Positions 10,426 to 21,112 of a DNA stretch of 64,000 nucleotides are shown one piece after another. Both the position numbers and the translations under genes were made by a program. Position 1 is the stretch's first letter. Every line of letters begins with the position of its first letter. Source of the stretch: Periplaneta americana (lineage: Eukaryota; Arthropoda; Insecta; Blattodea; Blattidae); contig NC_091125.1 of assembly GCF_040183065.1 (NCBI RefSeq), positions 130,272,621 through 130,336,620 of the forward strand, in the 5' to 3' direction. Below the pieces are notes generated by a model that had not been told where the DNA came from, searched no databases, and worked only from the letters and a program-made list of their open reading frames with translations.

Positions 10426-12514
10426 TAAAATGAAAAAGTATTAAAGTGCATTTTATTTGTTATTGATGTAGTAAGTAAATATTACAACACATTCTTATGG
10501 GTGTCCTCTTTTTTTACATCACACAATATGGTAACCTTGACATATATACATACCGACTTTTTCACCAGTCAACTCCTACATGCAAGCAGTCCCTTTCCCC
10601 TCCATCCCCCGTTTGTCAGTCTGCATCTTTATCAGTCTACGGTATCGAATATTTATGTGTCTGCGGTCGTTCTAGTTTATGACTGTACATGTCTGTCTAC
10701 TTACCCGTCTATGAAGATACATAGGCTATACGCTTTCGTATTATCAGGGATACGGAACATGTACTTACTGAGTATTTTCCCCTCTTTTTCTCCTTCAACC
10801 CAATACAATGTCAGTGGCGAGCACGTGATCTTGAATGTTCCTCGCCGCTACTTCATAAACAAACACTTTTTACCCATGACGCATAGTTCCCCATCGCTAG
10901 ACGATAGACGCATACATGGGCACAATTTTCGGTTACTTGAGGCACTCGATTTGAAATAGTTTGTTTACTAGGAGAGGAGACTGCAGAGTAGGATGGGAAA
11001 TATAAACTGCTGTGACCTGCGTCACCTTATCGAAATCGCTAAGGCGGTCAGTGGCGAATTATTAGGAAAGCGCTTGGTTAACGTGAGAGACTCGAAAACT
11101 TTTATTCAGTTTGGCAAATTAATTCGGCAGCTTTAATCATGAACCTCTTTACTGTTTCTCCGTCGCTGAATTGATTTAAATCACAGGCGAGAAATTGCGT
11201 AACTAGCCAATAATATTCCATCACGTTGCCTACGTTTATTTTCTTGAATATTCTGGCGTTTATCAAGATTAGTTAATAGATTTGCACGTTCTCGACCTAA
11301 AATAATTTCAGAAAATCATATTTCGTTTTCTACGCACATTTGATATATTTTTTTTTATAAATTTCTTTTGGAAATAATACGTATAAACAACATTTAATTC
11401 CTCGTACCTTTTAATGCAGCGTATTTAATGTATAATGTCGTATTTAGTATACTATTCAAAGGTTAAGATCGTAAATTTTCTTCGGAATAGTACGAAAAAA
11501 TAACATTTAATTTGTCTTACCTTATAATTCAGTATGTTCTTTATGACATAAGGAGTAATGTCGTATATTAAATTTATTAATGCATAATAGGATTTTCTAG
11601 CATAACAGACATCGTATGTTCTCCCCTTCTAAACAGCAAAAAAAAAAAAAAACTCTTCCTCCCATTTCTAATGAAATAATCGTTTTCTAACGCGTACATA
11701 CTGCTTTGATAATGCCATTATGCTGATATTGCTTATGAAACTGATATAGAATCTGCCCACGCCTAGGAGCTACGTGAGGGAGGAACGGGGACTGTGAAGA
11801 TGATGTCACTCAGAGCGATAAGCTCTGTGAAGGTTAGTGAGGCACAAGTTCTCAAGTGAGGCGCGATGCCCATGTATGCGGATAGAGTAACAAGAGATGC
11901 CGTTTATTGCGTTGAGCCCTGCAATTATAGACATCCAACAAGGAAAACTCAGTGCTCACAAACCAGCAGGCGTGACTGTCTCGCGCAGATGACGTATGTT
12001 CCCGTTTCCAGTATGCTCTCACGCCTACTACAGGGAGTAAGAGGGATATAGCATGCGCGCGCGCGAGGAGTTCGAGCTGAGTTTTGCTTGTAGGATACCT
12101 ATAAGAAGGACTAATAGAAGAAATAGTGTACGCACTCTGTTAAGTTTACACGGATCTGCCGCTACCACTATGACTCGGAAGGAGTTCACAGTATTTGTTA
12201 CGCTGAATGTAGTCCTTTTTAAAAGCAAATTTCTTCCATTTAACGCGGCTATTCATAACTTAGTCTCTTATTCATAAATAATAGTCTTCTATCAGGTCAT
12301 ACTATTATGAACGTTCGTAACAAAGTACAATGGGATCTGAAACGTTGTGAAAGCAATTATAAGTTCAGTATTTAAGTAATCTTTTCGTAATAATTTGCAA
12401 ATTCAGGGACAAAAAACAAAACCCACAAAATGTTAGTATATAAAGAGTTGAATGATATTTTACATACCTATAAACGAATTAAATTACTCACTATGATTAG
12501 TTGCCTACTTCTAA
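10426..12514. other. No gene recognised; several weak open frames
   Basis: The longest frame (10501-10959, 152 codons) has no recognisable domain. A GC-rich patch with a short GCGCGCGC run lies near 12055-12065. CAGTGGCG words at about 10811 and 11048 look like hAT ends but have no partner. I see no exon with convincing splice context. Confidence 0.4.
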
Positions 12515-12860
12515 TTGTAGTATAACTTGTACAAGAATTTTAGCGAGAGTATCACCTGGAGTAGCGTTTCTGCTAGTGTAAATAGCAATTGGTTGAATAC
12601 AATCTTGCATAAATGGCATAAACATAAATACCAATGCATGATTTGCTATTGTTTCTTTTGGACATAAGTCGTAATATCTCCGAAATCAGCGAATTCGTCC
12701 ACATTAAGAGAATAATTATTAAATTGAATTTCTTCTCTGAGTTTGACCTCATCGAATATTACCACTCCGTAACGTTTATTCTCATCTATTTAATCATTTC
12801 GGTAAATTAGGGAAAATATGAGGTACAGCTCCTGGTTGTAATTTTCAAAGCACTCGCGGT
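12515..12860 (-). pseudogene. P-element/THAP9-like transposase remnant
   Basis: The - strand reads, in order: QPGAVPHIFPNLPK then a stop (about 12840-12795); RYGVVIFDEVKLREE (about 12777 down), holding the first catalytic Asp in the FDE motif; NNYSLNVDEFADFGDITTYV; and, after a stop and frame change, IANHALVFMFMPFMQDCIQP, IAIYTSRNATPGDTLAKIL and VQVILQLEVG. These match the RNase-H-like core of P-element transposases (LLFDE, then the DHGLVFMF-P-QPIAVFAS and KGTVLAQLI-AI-LLE blocks). The segment normally between the PGAVP and FDE blocks is missing, and stops are present. Only the first half of the catalytic core remains. Confidence 0.7.
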
Positions 12861-13092
12861 ATTTATGTCTTATGACTTTTTGTAATAAGACAATCTGATT
12901 TTATAATCATGTATTCGAATAAATGCATATCACAAATACGATTATTTACCGAAAGCTGCCTATTTTTCCACGGAATCGCTCTGGTCCATTTCCCAAACTC
13001 ATCTTTTTCTTTGGGAGTTGAAAAGAAATGTCTTGTTACACTATTTCTACTGTATTCCGATCTACAACCCGGAACAAATCAGTACGGCATAT

Positions 13093-13338
13093 TTGTAATT
13101 ATTTTGTAAACCACCACACAATATTGTTCTGTTACTGGTTAATTCAAAGCACAACAAATTGAAAACATCTACATAACCTTCAACAACAAAGCATATTAAC
13201 AACCCGTAGCAACTTTTGTAATTATTTTGTAAACCACCACACAATATTCTTTTGTCACTGATTAATTCAAAGCACAACAAATTGAAGACATCTACATAAC
13301 CCTCAACAACAAAGCATATTAGCAATCCCTAGCAACTT
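13093..13338. repeat. 123-bp tandem duplication
   Basis: Two units (13093-13215 and 13216-13338) share TTGTAATTATTTTGTAAACC at the start, with about a dozen substitutions. Because 123 is a multiple of three, the - strand keeps an 87-codon frame with a 41-residue repeat (CFVVEGYVDVFNLLCFEL). No known domain. It is more likely a DNA-level duplication than a selected protein repeat. Confidence 0.85.
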
Positions 13339-13921
13339 TCATCATTAAAAGCGCGAGAAATATATTTTCGAGGTGTCTGACCTCAGACAACCGATAGATC
13401 CTAGCGATCGAAGCGCCACTAGTTATCAGGTCCGCCACCGACAATGGGAAAGCATAGAAGTGCGTACACTATTATTCTTCTATTCGTCCTGCCAATAGTA
13501 AAAGCGATCGTGTACGCGTAGTTGGCTATTAAACTGATAGATACTGCGAGTGTACGAGGCTTCATCGCTCGCCACTAAACTTAGAGCGATTGATGCTCGA
13601 GACGAGCAAAACACACTCGCCACAGTTGCCCCAATAAATAAACATGGATAGGGAAACTAGACAGTTCGTTTAGGCTAAACTTTTAAGCCACAAATACAAA
13701 TTAAGTAAGCCATTAGACCTTAAAAGTGATGTGTGGAAACAATTTGTTACTAAAGGAAAAATGAATACTTAATTTCGTTGTTCTCAGTTGTTATTCTTGT
13801 ACTATTTTCATTTTAGAACCAAAGATGCAATTTAAAATGGTATTTATTCTTGTATTATTTATATTTTTGATCTAAAGATATGATTTAATATAGAAAATAA
13901 TGGTTCATGTAGTGTACAAAG
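13339..13921. other. No gene recognised
   Basis: Moderately GC-rich at 13370-13640, then AT-rich. No domain, splice pattern or repeat partner was recognised. Confidence 0.4.
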
Positions 13922-14954
13922 TGGGTTACATCAGCTGCCTGTTCATGCAGATGGCGTGAATATTAGGAGAAAATTCAGAAACTGTTGGGGAAAACACAGG
14001 AATTTTACTTGAAGCATGTAAGGAATAGATTTGGAAGGAAATATCGAAAAAAACAAAGTATACGGATAACATAGTACGAAATGGAACTATAGAAATTGGA
14101 AATTTATCCTTTCAAAAGGTGCAAAAATTAAAATACCTTGAAGCAACAATAAAAAATATAAATGACACTGGAGAGGAAATTAAACGCAAAATAAATATGG
14201 GAAATGCCTGCTATTATTCGGGTGACGAGCTTTCATCATCCAGTCTGCTCGCAAAAAAAACTGGAAGTCAGAATTTAGAAAACAGTTATATTACCGATTG
14301 TTCTGTATGGTTGTGAAACTTGGACTCTCAGTTTGACTTATTAATGAAGAAAAATTCGTTCTGGCGTGGGAATCGAGCCCAGGACCTTCAGCTTGACGCG
14401 CTGAGTGCTCTTTCTATCTGAGCTATGCCGAGACTCGATTTCCAGTGCCGGCCAAACTCTCATCCTTTGTGTTGTCATTGACCGGTTCTGTATGGTTGTG
14501 AAACTTGGCTCTCACTTTGAGAGAGGAACAGAGGTTAAGGGTGTTCGAGAATAAGATGCTTAGGAAAATATTTGGGGCTAAGAGGGATGAAGTTACAGGA
14601 GAATGGAGAACGTTACACTACGCAGAACTGCACGCATTTTATTCTTCACCTGACGTAATTAGGAACATTAAATCCAGACGTTTGAGATGGGCAGGGCATG
14701 TAGCACGTATGGGTGAATCCAGAAATGTATAGTGTTAGTTGGGAGATCTGAGGGAAAGAAAGATCTTTGGGGATGCCGAGACATAGATGGGAGGATAATG
14801 TTATTAAAATGGATTTGAGGATTTGAGGGAGGTGGGATATGATGGTAGGGACTGGATTAATCTTGCTTAGGATAGGGACCGATGGCGGGCTTATGTGAGG
14901 ATGGCAGTGAACTTTTGGGTTCTCTAAGGGTCATTTGTAAGTAAGTAAGTAAGT
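13922..14954 (+). mobile_element. RTE-like LINE 3' part, interrupted by a SINE
   Basis: Begins in the RT motif 5 region (GGGTTACATCAGCTGCC) and ends with the family's AAGTAAGTAAGTAAG tail. The coding sense is decayed, but KIFGAKRDEVTGEW, SRRLRWAGHVARMGESRN and the final WRAY-like region are recognisable. A tRNA-derived insertion at 14337-14480 splits it. Confidence 0.85.
14337..14480 (-). mobile_element. tRNA-derived SINE inside a LINE, flanked by a 40-bp duplication
   Basis: The - strand carries a tRNA-like head: box A around TAGCTCAGATAGAAAGAG, box B GGCTCGATTCC, then AACGAATTTTTC as in the larger tRNA-like elements at 40 and 43 kb. LINE sequence ACCG...CACTTTGA (about 40-44 bp) is present on both sides (14293-14336 and 14481-14520), much longer than a usual SINE duplication. 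Confidence 0.75.
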
Positions 14955-15299
14955 TGTGTACGAGGTGAAAAATGTGCAATCAATTTTCATTCATACAACA
15001 TCTGACATGCGGGAAGAAAGTAAAATTAGATACAGAATACAGCAAAATACTATAAGTTAGAACTAACATAAATATTATTCTATTATTTTATCCTTCATTA
15101 TCCCTTACATTATCTAACTCATTAGGTCACAGTAAAGAGTGCTGTAGGCTATTTATATGCGCTTTCGAGTAAAATTTTTAACGATTCCGGATTGCTTCCT
15201 GCAAATTTCCATCCATGCGAGCATAGTTTGCTCGTCAAGCAGTTTAGAGTGCACTTCGCTCGAAGGAACACCCCCGAGTGCGGAAAATTCGAACGGATA
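14955..15299. other. No gene recognised
   Basis: AT-rich sequence with no credible frame between two LINE insertions. Confidence 0.4.
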
Positions 15300-15315
15300 A
15301 TTTACATTGCAGTGC

Positions 15316-15374
<59 letters not shown>

Positions 15375-15908
15375 TTTATTTTAGCTGACAGAGTTAAGGC
15401 CGTAAGGCCTTCTCTTTCACTCAACCAGCAAAAAGTATACATACATATGTATCAACTTACAAAGAATTCAACAATTTGATTTAGATAAGAGCTACATGTA
15501 TACAAGAGTTATTTACGAATTAAACAACAAAATACTATGAACTATTAATTAAACACTGAAATACAAACTATGTAGCAGAATTAAGCTAAAATACATAGAA
15601 TGTTAATATATTTCAAATAATGTTAGATAATAGAAAGAGATTATTATGAGACAATTTTGAAAATACAGCACTATCAGGATGCATGTCTAAAGGAAGGAGT
15701 AACAATGTAGACAGTGATAGTTTAAGTCAGTATGATTGGACTGAAATGCTAAGAAGGCTATCTTTTAAGCTGTTTTTAAAAGTGTTTATTGTCTTGCAGC
15801 CCCTAATACTTTGTGACAGGGAATTCCATTGTCGCGAGGTGGATACTGTAAAAGATGATGAATAACGAGATGTTCTATGAAGAGGTATACTTAACGCGCC
15901 ACAGATTA
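15300..15908 (-). mobile_element. CR1-like LINE 3' end with (ATT)n tail
   Basis: On the - strand it reads GALSIPLHRTSRYSSSFTVS, RQWNSLSQSIRGCKTINTFK, a 3' UTR containing GGCCTTACGGCCTTAACTCT and then an (ATT)n run (15318-15371 on +). A longer, closely similar copy is at 42497-43505. The C-terminal HRT-Y--SFT---R-WN-LP pattern is typical of CR1/L2-type LINE ends. It lies in the first intron of the - strand UGT exon, starting about 30 bp past its donor. Confidence 0.85.
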
Positions 15909-15939
15909 TTAGTGTGTCACATAAATCCTGCCTCGTTAC

Positions 15940-16092
15940 CTGGTGTCCTCTCCTGGCTAGAGCTCGACTCAAGGTCCTACTGAAGTACGTGTGGCTAGGT
16001 GAAGGTAGGTTCATGAGTGCCAGGATTCTGGCGCCCTCCAGAGCGGGCAGCATGGACAGTAGAACAACAAATATGACGAGACGAGAATCCAT
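15940..16092 (-). CDS. UDP-glycosyltransferase first coding exon, - strand copy
   Basis: Fifty-one codons from ATG at 16092 to the donor CAG|GTAACG at 15940/15939. The protein begins with a hydrophobic signal peptide (residues about 1-20, ending ALEG), then ARILALMNLPSPSHTYF, in which His34 aligns with the catalytic base of UGTs, and ends LARRGHQ. From residue 17 on it matches the + strand exon at 44986 at 32 of 35 positions, while the signal peptides differ. The sequence before the ATG keeps the same acceptor (TTGTTCCCATTGCAG). UGTs transfer sugar from UDP-sugar to small lipophilic substrates in the ER. No later exon is visible on this strand within 1-15.9 kb, so it is either the start of a gene with a very long intron or an orphan exon. 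Confidence 0.8.
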
Positions 16093-16150
16093 AACAGGTC
16101 TGCTGCAATGGGAACAAGATACGGAATTGCATTATGTCTACATCCGGCAC
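16093..16150 (-). promoter_or_regulatory. Conserved splice acceptor before the - strand UGT start
   Basis: Read on the - strand, ATCTTGTTCCCATTGCAG is followed 11 bp later by the ATG. The + strand gene has ATCTTGTTCCCAATGCAG in the same place. The shared acceptor implies a separate 5' untranslated exon upstream in both copies. Confidence 0.55.
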
Positions 16151-16183
16151 AATATGGACAAAATGTTGCCAAAATATAAAACA

Positions 16184-16480
16184 TACGAGGGCCGTCCAGA
16201 AAGTAAGTTTCCCTGGGGCCGTTTACAGAAAGAAAATACAATTTCATGGAAAGATTTATTGGAACAAATACAGCAATTGTTGAGCTATTTTTCAACATAT
16301 TCTCCACCGGAATTGAGACATTTGTCATACTGTGGGGTCAACTTTTGTATCCCTGTGTCGTAGAAGTCTGCCGCCTGGAATCGGAATCTGCGTGTGACAG
16401 CTTCTGCACCTGTCTGTTGATCCCACGTGTGTGTGTTTGTGTGCGCGCGCGCGCGTTCACACTGCAAATGGACAAACACC
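16184..16480 (-). pseudogene. mariner transposase C-terminus and terminal repeat
   Basis: TA followed by CGAGGGCCGTCCAGAAAGTA (16186-16205) is a mariner-type terminus. On the - strand above it lies RFRFQAADFYDTGIQKLTPQ, then YDKCLNSGGEYVEK. This is the extreme C-terminus of mariner transposases (QAADFY--GIQKLV-RYDKCLN--GDYVEK). The catalytic domain is missing; the remaining sequence runs into a GT/GC microsatellite at 16427-16456. Confidence 0.8.
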
Positions 16481-16654
16481 CAGTGGCAGTGGTAACTTAA
16501 TTACCAGTGGCGGCTCGTGATAAAATATTATATGTGTTCACAATTTTGTGTTCCAAAATCGAAGAGAATTTGAAATCGTACGTTTAGCCTAATATAAAAT
16601 GTCATTATTCAAATATTTCACTATCGAAAAAACCGTATATAAATTCAAAAGAAC

Positions 16655-16656
<2 letters not shown>

Positions 16657-16712
<56 letters not shown>
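16657..16712. repeat. AAT microsatellite
   Basis: About 18 AAT units. The surrounding open frames encode only Asn or Ile runs. Confidence 0.95.
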
Positions 16713-16714
<2 letters not shown>

Positions 16715-17792
16715 AACTGAGTCTTTTTATTTCCAATTTTTCCTGGTAAGCCAGTTTACCCAGTTCTTTACTGTTCCCAATTTCTTGAACAGAGTTCATT
16801 GTTTACGTTTGTTAAAAATGAATACATACAACAGTGCCGTTATTTACAAAAGCGTGTGTTCAGTAATATATTTTGGTTCACAACACACTGATACACTATA
16901 GCCTATACCAGTACTGTAATCCTATTTCATAGATGGATTACTATAAATAGCCTACATGCCAGTAAATATTATTCTTAAATATTATACACTACCATTCAGA
17001 TACTTAAATTCATACCACCACAACATTCAGCCAGCACGTGTTTGAAAGCCAAACTATGCTATTATGCTGACACTGAAGTATAGTAATTCACAAACTACAC
17101 TCTCGTAGCAGCACTGTACACACAACAGCATAAACGTTCCGACAGTGAGATGCTGAAACCTACAGACTAGAATGCAGACTATTAAATTTCATCCTCGAGA
17201 TATATCATCGTGAACGATAGCATCGATGCACCTGACATCTGTAGGATAGATTCACTGTTCACTTAATGCTTTGTGCTCTTGACGAGTCATAAGCGGCCAG
17301 CGAAAGACAATTTTCTCCCGAGCATGAGTGAAATTCCTGTAACCTTCTTGAACAGAGCACTGCTTGTACATGAACGGATATTGCCAAGTTTACATAAGAA
17401 GTTTATGCAAGATGCGGGAAGTTTAAAATACTCGATTCTGATATTATACATTCCCACTACGTCAATACGGTATTAAATAATAAAACTAGTCGTGCATTAA
17501 TGGAAACAAGGTGTTCACGTGCTCTTGTGCTCTTATTGACTCACAGTCACTGTTACTTACACATAATAATTGCAATTAATGATAACAGTTAAAACAAACT
17601 GATTAATAAGTGGACATAATTTTCCTATACAACCTACATTATATAGATACATATGACATGCACATGTGCGTTATTTTGGCATTATACTTTTTCATTGCTG
17701 GTAAAATTCATGTTCTGGGAATAATAAGTTAATTAAGTAGTAAAATATCGCTGCAATCGAAAAGTATTGGGAATAAATTTGAATAAGGAACA
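16713..17792. other. No gene recognised
   Basis: AT-rich sequence with short frames only. A CAGTGGCGGCTCGTGA word at about 16505, just before it, looks like a hAT terminus without a partner. Confidence 0.4.
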
Positions 17793-17885
17793 AAAAAAAG
17801 TTTCCTTTCCAGGCAGGATTCGAGCCACAAAAGTCTTAGTTACCAGTCTATCGTGCTCTGGAGTGAACAAGGCTCTGAAATCAGC
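17793..17885 (-). mobile_element. tRNA-derived SINE fragment
   Basis: The - strand shows CAGAGCACGATAGACTGGTA, then GTGGCTCGAATCCTGCC (box-B-like) and GGAAAGGAAACTTTTTTT, a common insect SINE head arrangement. Confidence 0.55.
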
Positions 17886-18035
17886 TACAAGGGTTTTTTT
17901 GCCACTACTGTACAACACACTTTAATTCTTTCGTGGAACAGAAAGATGCATCTCCATACTTTACAACATGTTTCATGAGTAGTTTGTAATGTACAACACC
18001 ATACCTTTGTGGAATAGGCCTCTGGTTGAGTGTCA

Positions 18036-18037
18036 CC

Positions 18038-18093
<56 letters not shown>

Positions 18094-18120
18094 CATTATT
18101 ATTATTATCATTATTATTAT
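18036..18120. repeat. ATT microsatellite at the 5' edge of a LINE
   Basis: About 27 ATT units with three ATC variants, ending where RTE-like LINE coding sequence begins. Confidence 0.9.
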
Positions 18121-19093
18121 TGTGGTCAGTTTCTGTCAGATGCGTTTCCAATTCACTGTGGGCTAAAGCAAGGAGATGCACTATCACCTTTACTTTTTAA
18201 CTTTGATCTAGAGTATGCCATTAGGAAAATCCAGGATAACAGAGAGGTTTTGGAATTGAACGGGTTACATCAGCTGCTTGTCTATGCGGATGACATGAAT
18301 ATGTTAGGAGAAAATCCACAAAAAATGAGGGAAAACACGGGAATTTTACTCGAAGCAAGTAAAGCGTTAGGTTTGGAAGTAAATCCCGAAAAGATAAAGT
18401 ATATCATTATGTCTCTTGACGAGGATATTGTACGAAATGGAAATATAAAAATTGGAAATTTATCTTTTGAAGAGGTGGAAAAATTTAAATACCTGGGAGC
18501 AACAGTAACAAATATAAATGATACTCGGGAGGAAATTAGACACAGAATAAATATGGGAAATGCCTGTTATTATTCGGTTGAGGAGCTTTTATCTTCCGGT
18601 CTGCTGTCAAAAAATCTGACAGAATTTATAAAACGGTTATATTACCGGTTGTGCTTTATAGTTGTGAAACTTGGACTCTCACTTTGAGAGAGGAACGTAG
18701 GTTAAGAATGTTTGAGAATAAGGTTCTTAGGAAAATATTTGGGGCTAAGAGGGATGAAGTTACAGGAGAATGGAGAAAGTTATACGACACAGAACTGCAT
18801 GCATTGTATTCTTCACCTGACATAATTAGGAACATTAAATCCTGACGTTTGTAATGGGCAGGGTATTAGCACGTATGGGCGAATCCAGAAATGTATATAG
18901 AGTGTTAGTTGGGAGGCCGGAGGGAAAAGACCTTTGGGGAGGCCGAGACGTAGATGGGAGGATAATATTACAATGTATTTGAGAGAGGTGGGATTGGTCT
19001 TGCTCAGGATAGGGACCTATGGCTGGCTTATGTGAGGGCGGCAATGAACCTCCGGGTTCCTTAAAAGCCAATAAGTAAGTAAGTAAGTATTGT
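18121..19093 (+). mobile_element. RTE-like LINE, longest copy (RT domain to tail)
   Basis: The open stretch to 18687 reads FPIHCGLKQGDALSPLLFNF (RT motif 4), [17 protein letters not shown] (motif 5, catalytic aspartates), then [15 protein letters not shown] and EEVEKFKYLGATVTNINDTR. After a frameshift near 18650 it continues CETWTLTLREERRLRMFENK and KIFGAKRDEVTGEW, with further breaks in the VARMGESRN region, to a (TAAG)n tail at 19073-19090. It lacks an endonuclease domain and is 5'-truncated. RTE-like is inference; a tree of the RT region would settle the clade. Confidence 0.88.
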
Positions 19094-19579
19094 CATCATC
19101 ATTATCATTATTATTGTCTTCAGATCACTTTACAAATTGCGTCAATGTCATGTTGAAGAGAATGGCAGTCAACGGATTCTTTGATTGCACTGGTAATTCC
19201 ATGCAAAACAGTATGACTAAAAACATTCATATCTCCAAATTTGTTAAAAATTGTACATTCAACTCTTTATGTCGTATAAATTAATCATGTACAAAATTAT
19301 GTTTGCGATAGCTACCGTTTAAATGTAATGAGCAGTTAAAATATTTTTATTTGAGCATATAGCTCTATTTTAAATTTGTTTTCTGACCATAAGAATAATT
19401 ACAAAATTTTTTTTAAAGATATCGTTAGATAGCTTACAAAATAGGTTATTAAGATACTATAATTCAGTGCAGCTCTGAAAATTGTGTTCAAAGGGATTCA
19501 AAAATATATTTCAAAAAACGCCATTACATAAAATCGAATACTTGAATTCGCATGAAAAAAATAAATGACAATTTACTGA
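19094..19579. other. AT-rich spacer, no gene recognised
   Basis: No credible frame or repeat partner was seen. Confidence 0.4.
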
Positions 19580-19799
19580 GCATTTTCATTAGGCTGTCAA
19601 ATTTTCATAATGGGATCTTCAAAAATAAGGAAGTTATAAATTAAAACAATTCGCCGTGTAGAGGGTGATCTATGCCGCTGCGCCATGCGCCATCACTGCT
19701 GCTGGTCACTGCGAGAAGCGTTTCCGCGTTGACGACCGATGCGCGTCACACGTCTGATTTAAACTAGTTTCGGTACTTCTGATGAAGCAGAATAGGGTT

Positions 19800-20815
19800 T
19801 TATTGCTAACTTTCCATTAACTGGAACCACACAGTGAACACTTCTTGTTCCGGGAACAGTCTTGAGGCCGGCAAATCTTTGAGGATTTAGATTTTGTAAC
19901 TACTTCTTCATGTTTTTCAGTGGATGTGAATGGCACAATAATTCCCTGTATATTGCATTTTGACCAATCATACAGTCCTTTAGGAGTTGAAATTAGAGTT
20001 CCTGGCTTTTGCAGCGATTCGCTTGATTGTACCCCTTACACTGTAACTGGGCCCTTTACCGTGACTAGTTCCAAAGAAATGCCACTCCGCAGGTATTTGA
20101 AAATCGTGTTCATGATTGAGTAGATTAACGCATTTTTTTTTGTTCTTGTATTCGCTAGCTGCTCCACCACTGAAATCATATATATTTTTTTAGATATTTC
20201 GGTATGTGTTTGTTTCAGATGTTCTATCATTTGCCTTTAAAAACATGAACTGTTGCACTATCGTGAACTAAGCATTCCGAAATTACTGAAAAACAAAGGT
20301 TCTCTAAATTACCACCAACTGAATTTCTGTAATATACTGTGAATGGGTGTATTATTGCTTGAGAAGTACTCCAGTGATGACCTTGTGTAGCATCTTGATT
20401 AATGAAACTGTAATTCTCTTAAAAATCACCAATGATAATGAACTCGCCAGGCTTTATTTCATTTTTCAGCTACTTTAAATAATTTGCTTGGGACTTTTCA
20501 ATGAAGTTGTGTACAGTACCTTGAATTTTTGAAGCCAACCAATGAAGTTATTAATGAAATTTACAGTCACTTTTCACTAAAATCATATTGGCCCTGTCAG
20601 TTGTCGTTCATTCCTTGTACTAAATTTCTACTAAATTTCTCTGTAACAATGACGTCAATATTTCTGATAGATTTCTCATAGGTACCTTTATAGTTCCTTA
20701 CGTTCAGGAGCATATGCTTCTTCACTCGTTGAGTTTCCCTCCTCTGTTTGTAAACATCCTTTTTCGCTTGTTGATTTGTCGACCTTACTTTCAGTCCCAG
20801 CAACTTCACTAATTA
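19800..20815 (-). pseudogene. Transposase-like protein with a GDF-ENYSF signature (broken)
   Basis: The - strand encodes, with stops and frameshifts: KKHMLLNVRNYKGTYEKSIR (about 20715); VHNFIEKSQANYLK; GEFIIIGDF, a stop, then ENYSFINQDATQGHHWS (about 20445-20380); IIHPFTVYYRN; LCFSVISECLVHDSATVHVF; IEHLKQ; after a stop, LISTPKGLYDWSKCNIQGII (about 19970); and a Cys-rich end C-x4-C-x5-C-x2-C. I recall the DFSENYSF--QDA-QG-HW-N-QATIHPF arrangement from a widespread family of metazoan proteins often found in mobile elements; its superfamily name I cannot give with confidence. At least three in-frame stops show this copy is dead. Confidence 0.6.
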
Positions 20816-21002
20816 TTTAAATTTTTGAAATCTTATGGAAAAAGCGTTCTCAGATAGCATAACCTACCTTTTTACACATGTTACTTGTCACTTTTCATTT
20901 ACAGACTTGTGACGAATGTTTTTAAAGTACGAAAGTGTTGCAACACCACAGATGATGCCAACTTTTCGTCTTTAATTTAGGCATATTGAATACTTACAAC
21001 TT

Positions 21003-21112
21003 AGGATGACAGAACAGATCAAAATCGCCGTCTAAACTGAAGGGGAAAAGTTACAATGACAGAACAGACCAGAACAGAATCACCCTATAAACTGAAGGGA
21101 CAAAGTTGTGCT
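21003..21112. repeat. Short tandem duplication
   Basis: GACAGAACAGA...CTAAACTGAAGGG occurs twice with a period of about 55 bp, inside the right part of the transposon relic. Confidence 0.7.

Noticed and set aside
10501-10959. 152-codon + strand frame with some hydrophobic segments
   Set aside because: No recognisable domain, no splice or promoter context, Ser/His-rich composition typical of chance frames in AT-rich DNA.
10811-11060. hAT element suggested by CAGTGGCG words (also near 16505)
   Set aside because: No matching inverted end or 8-bp duplication was found.
16599-18187. Frames with Asn, Ile or Tyr runs
   Set aside because: Produced by AAT/ATT microsatellites.
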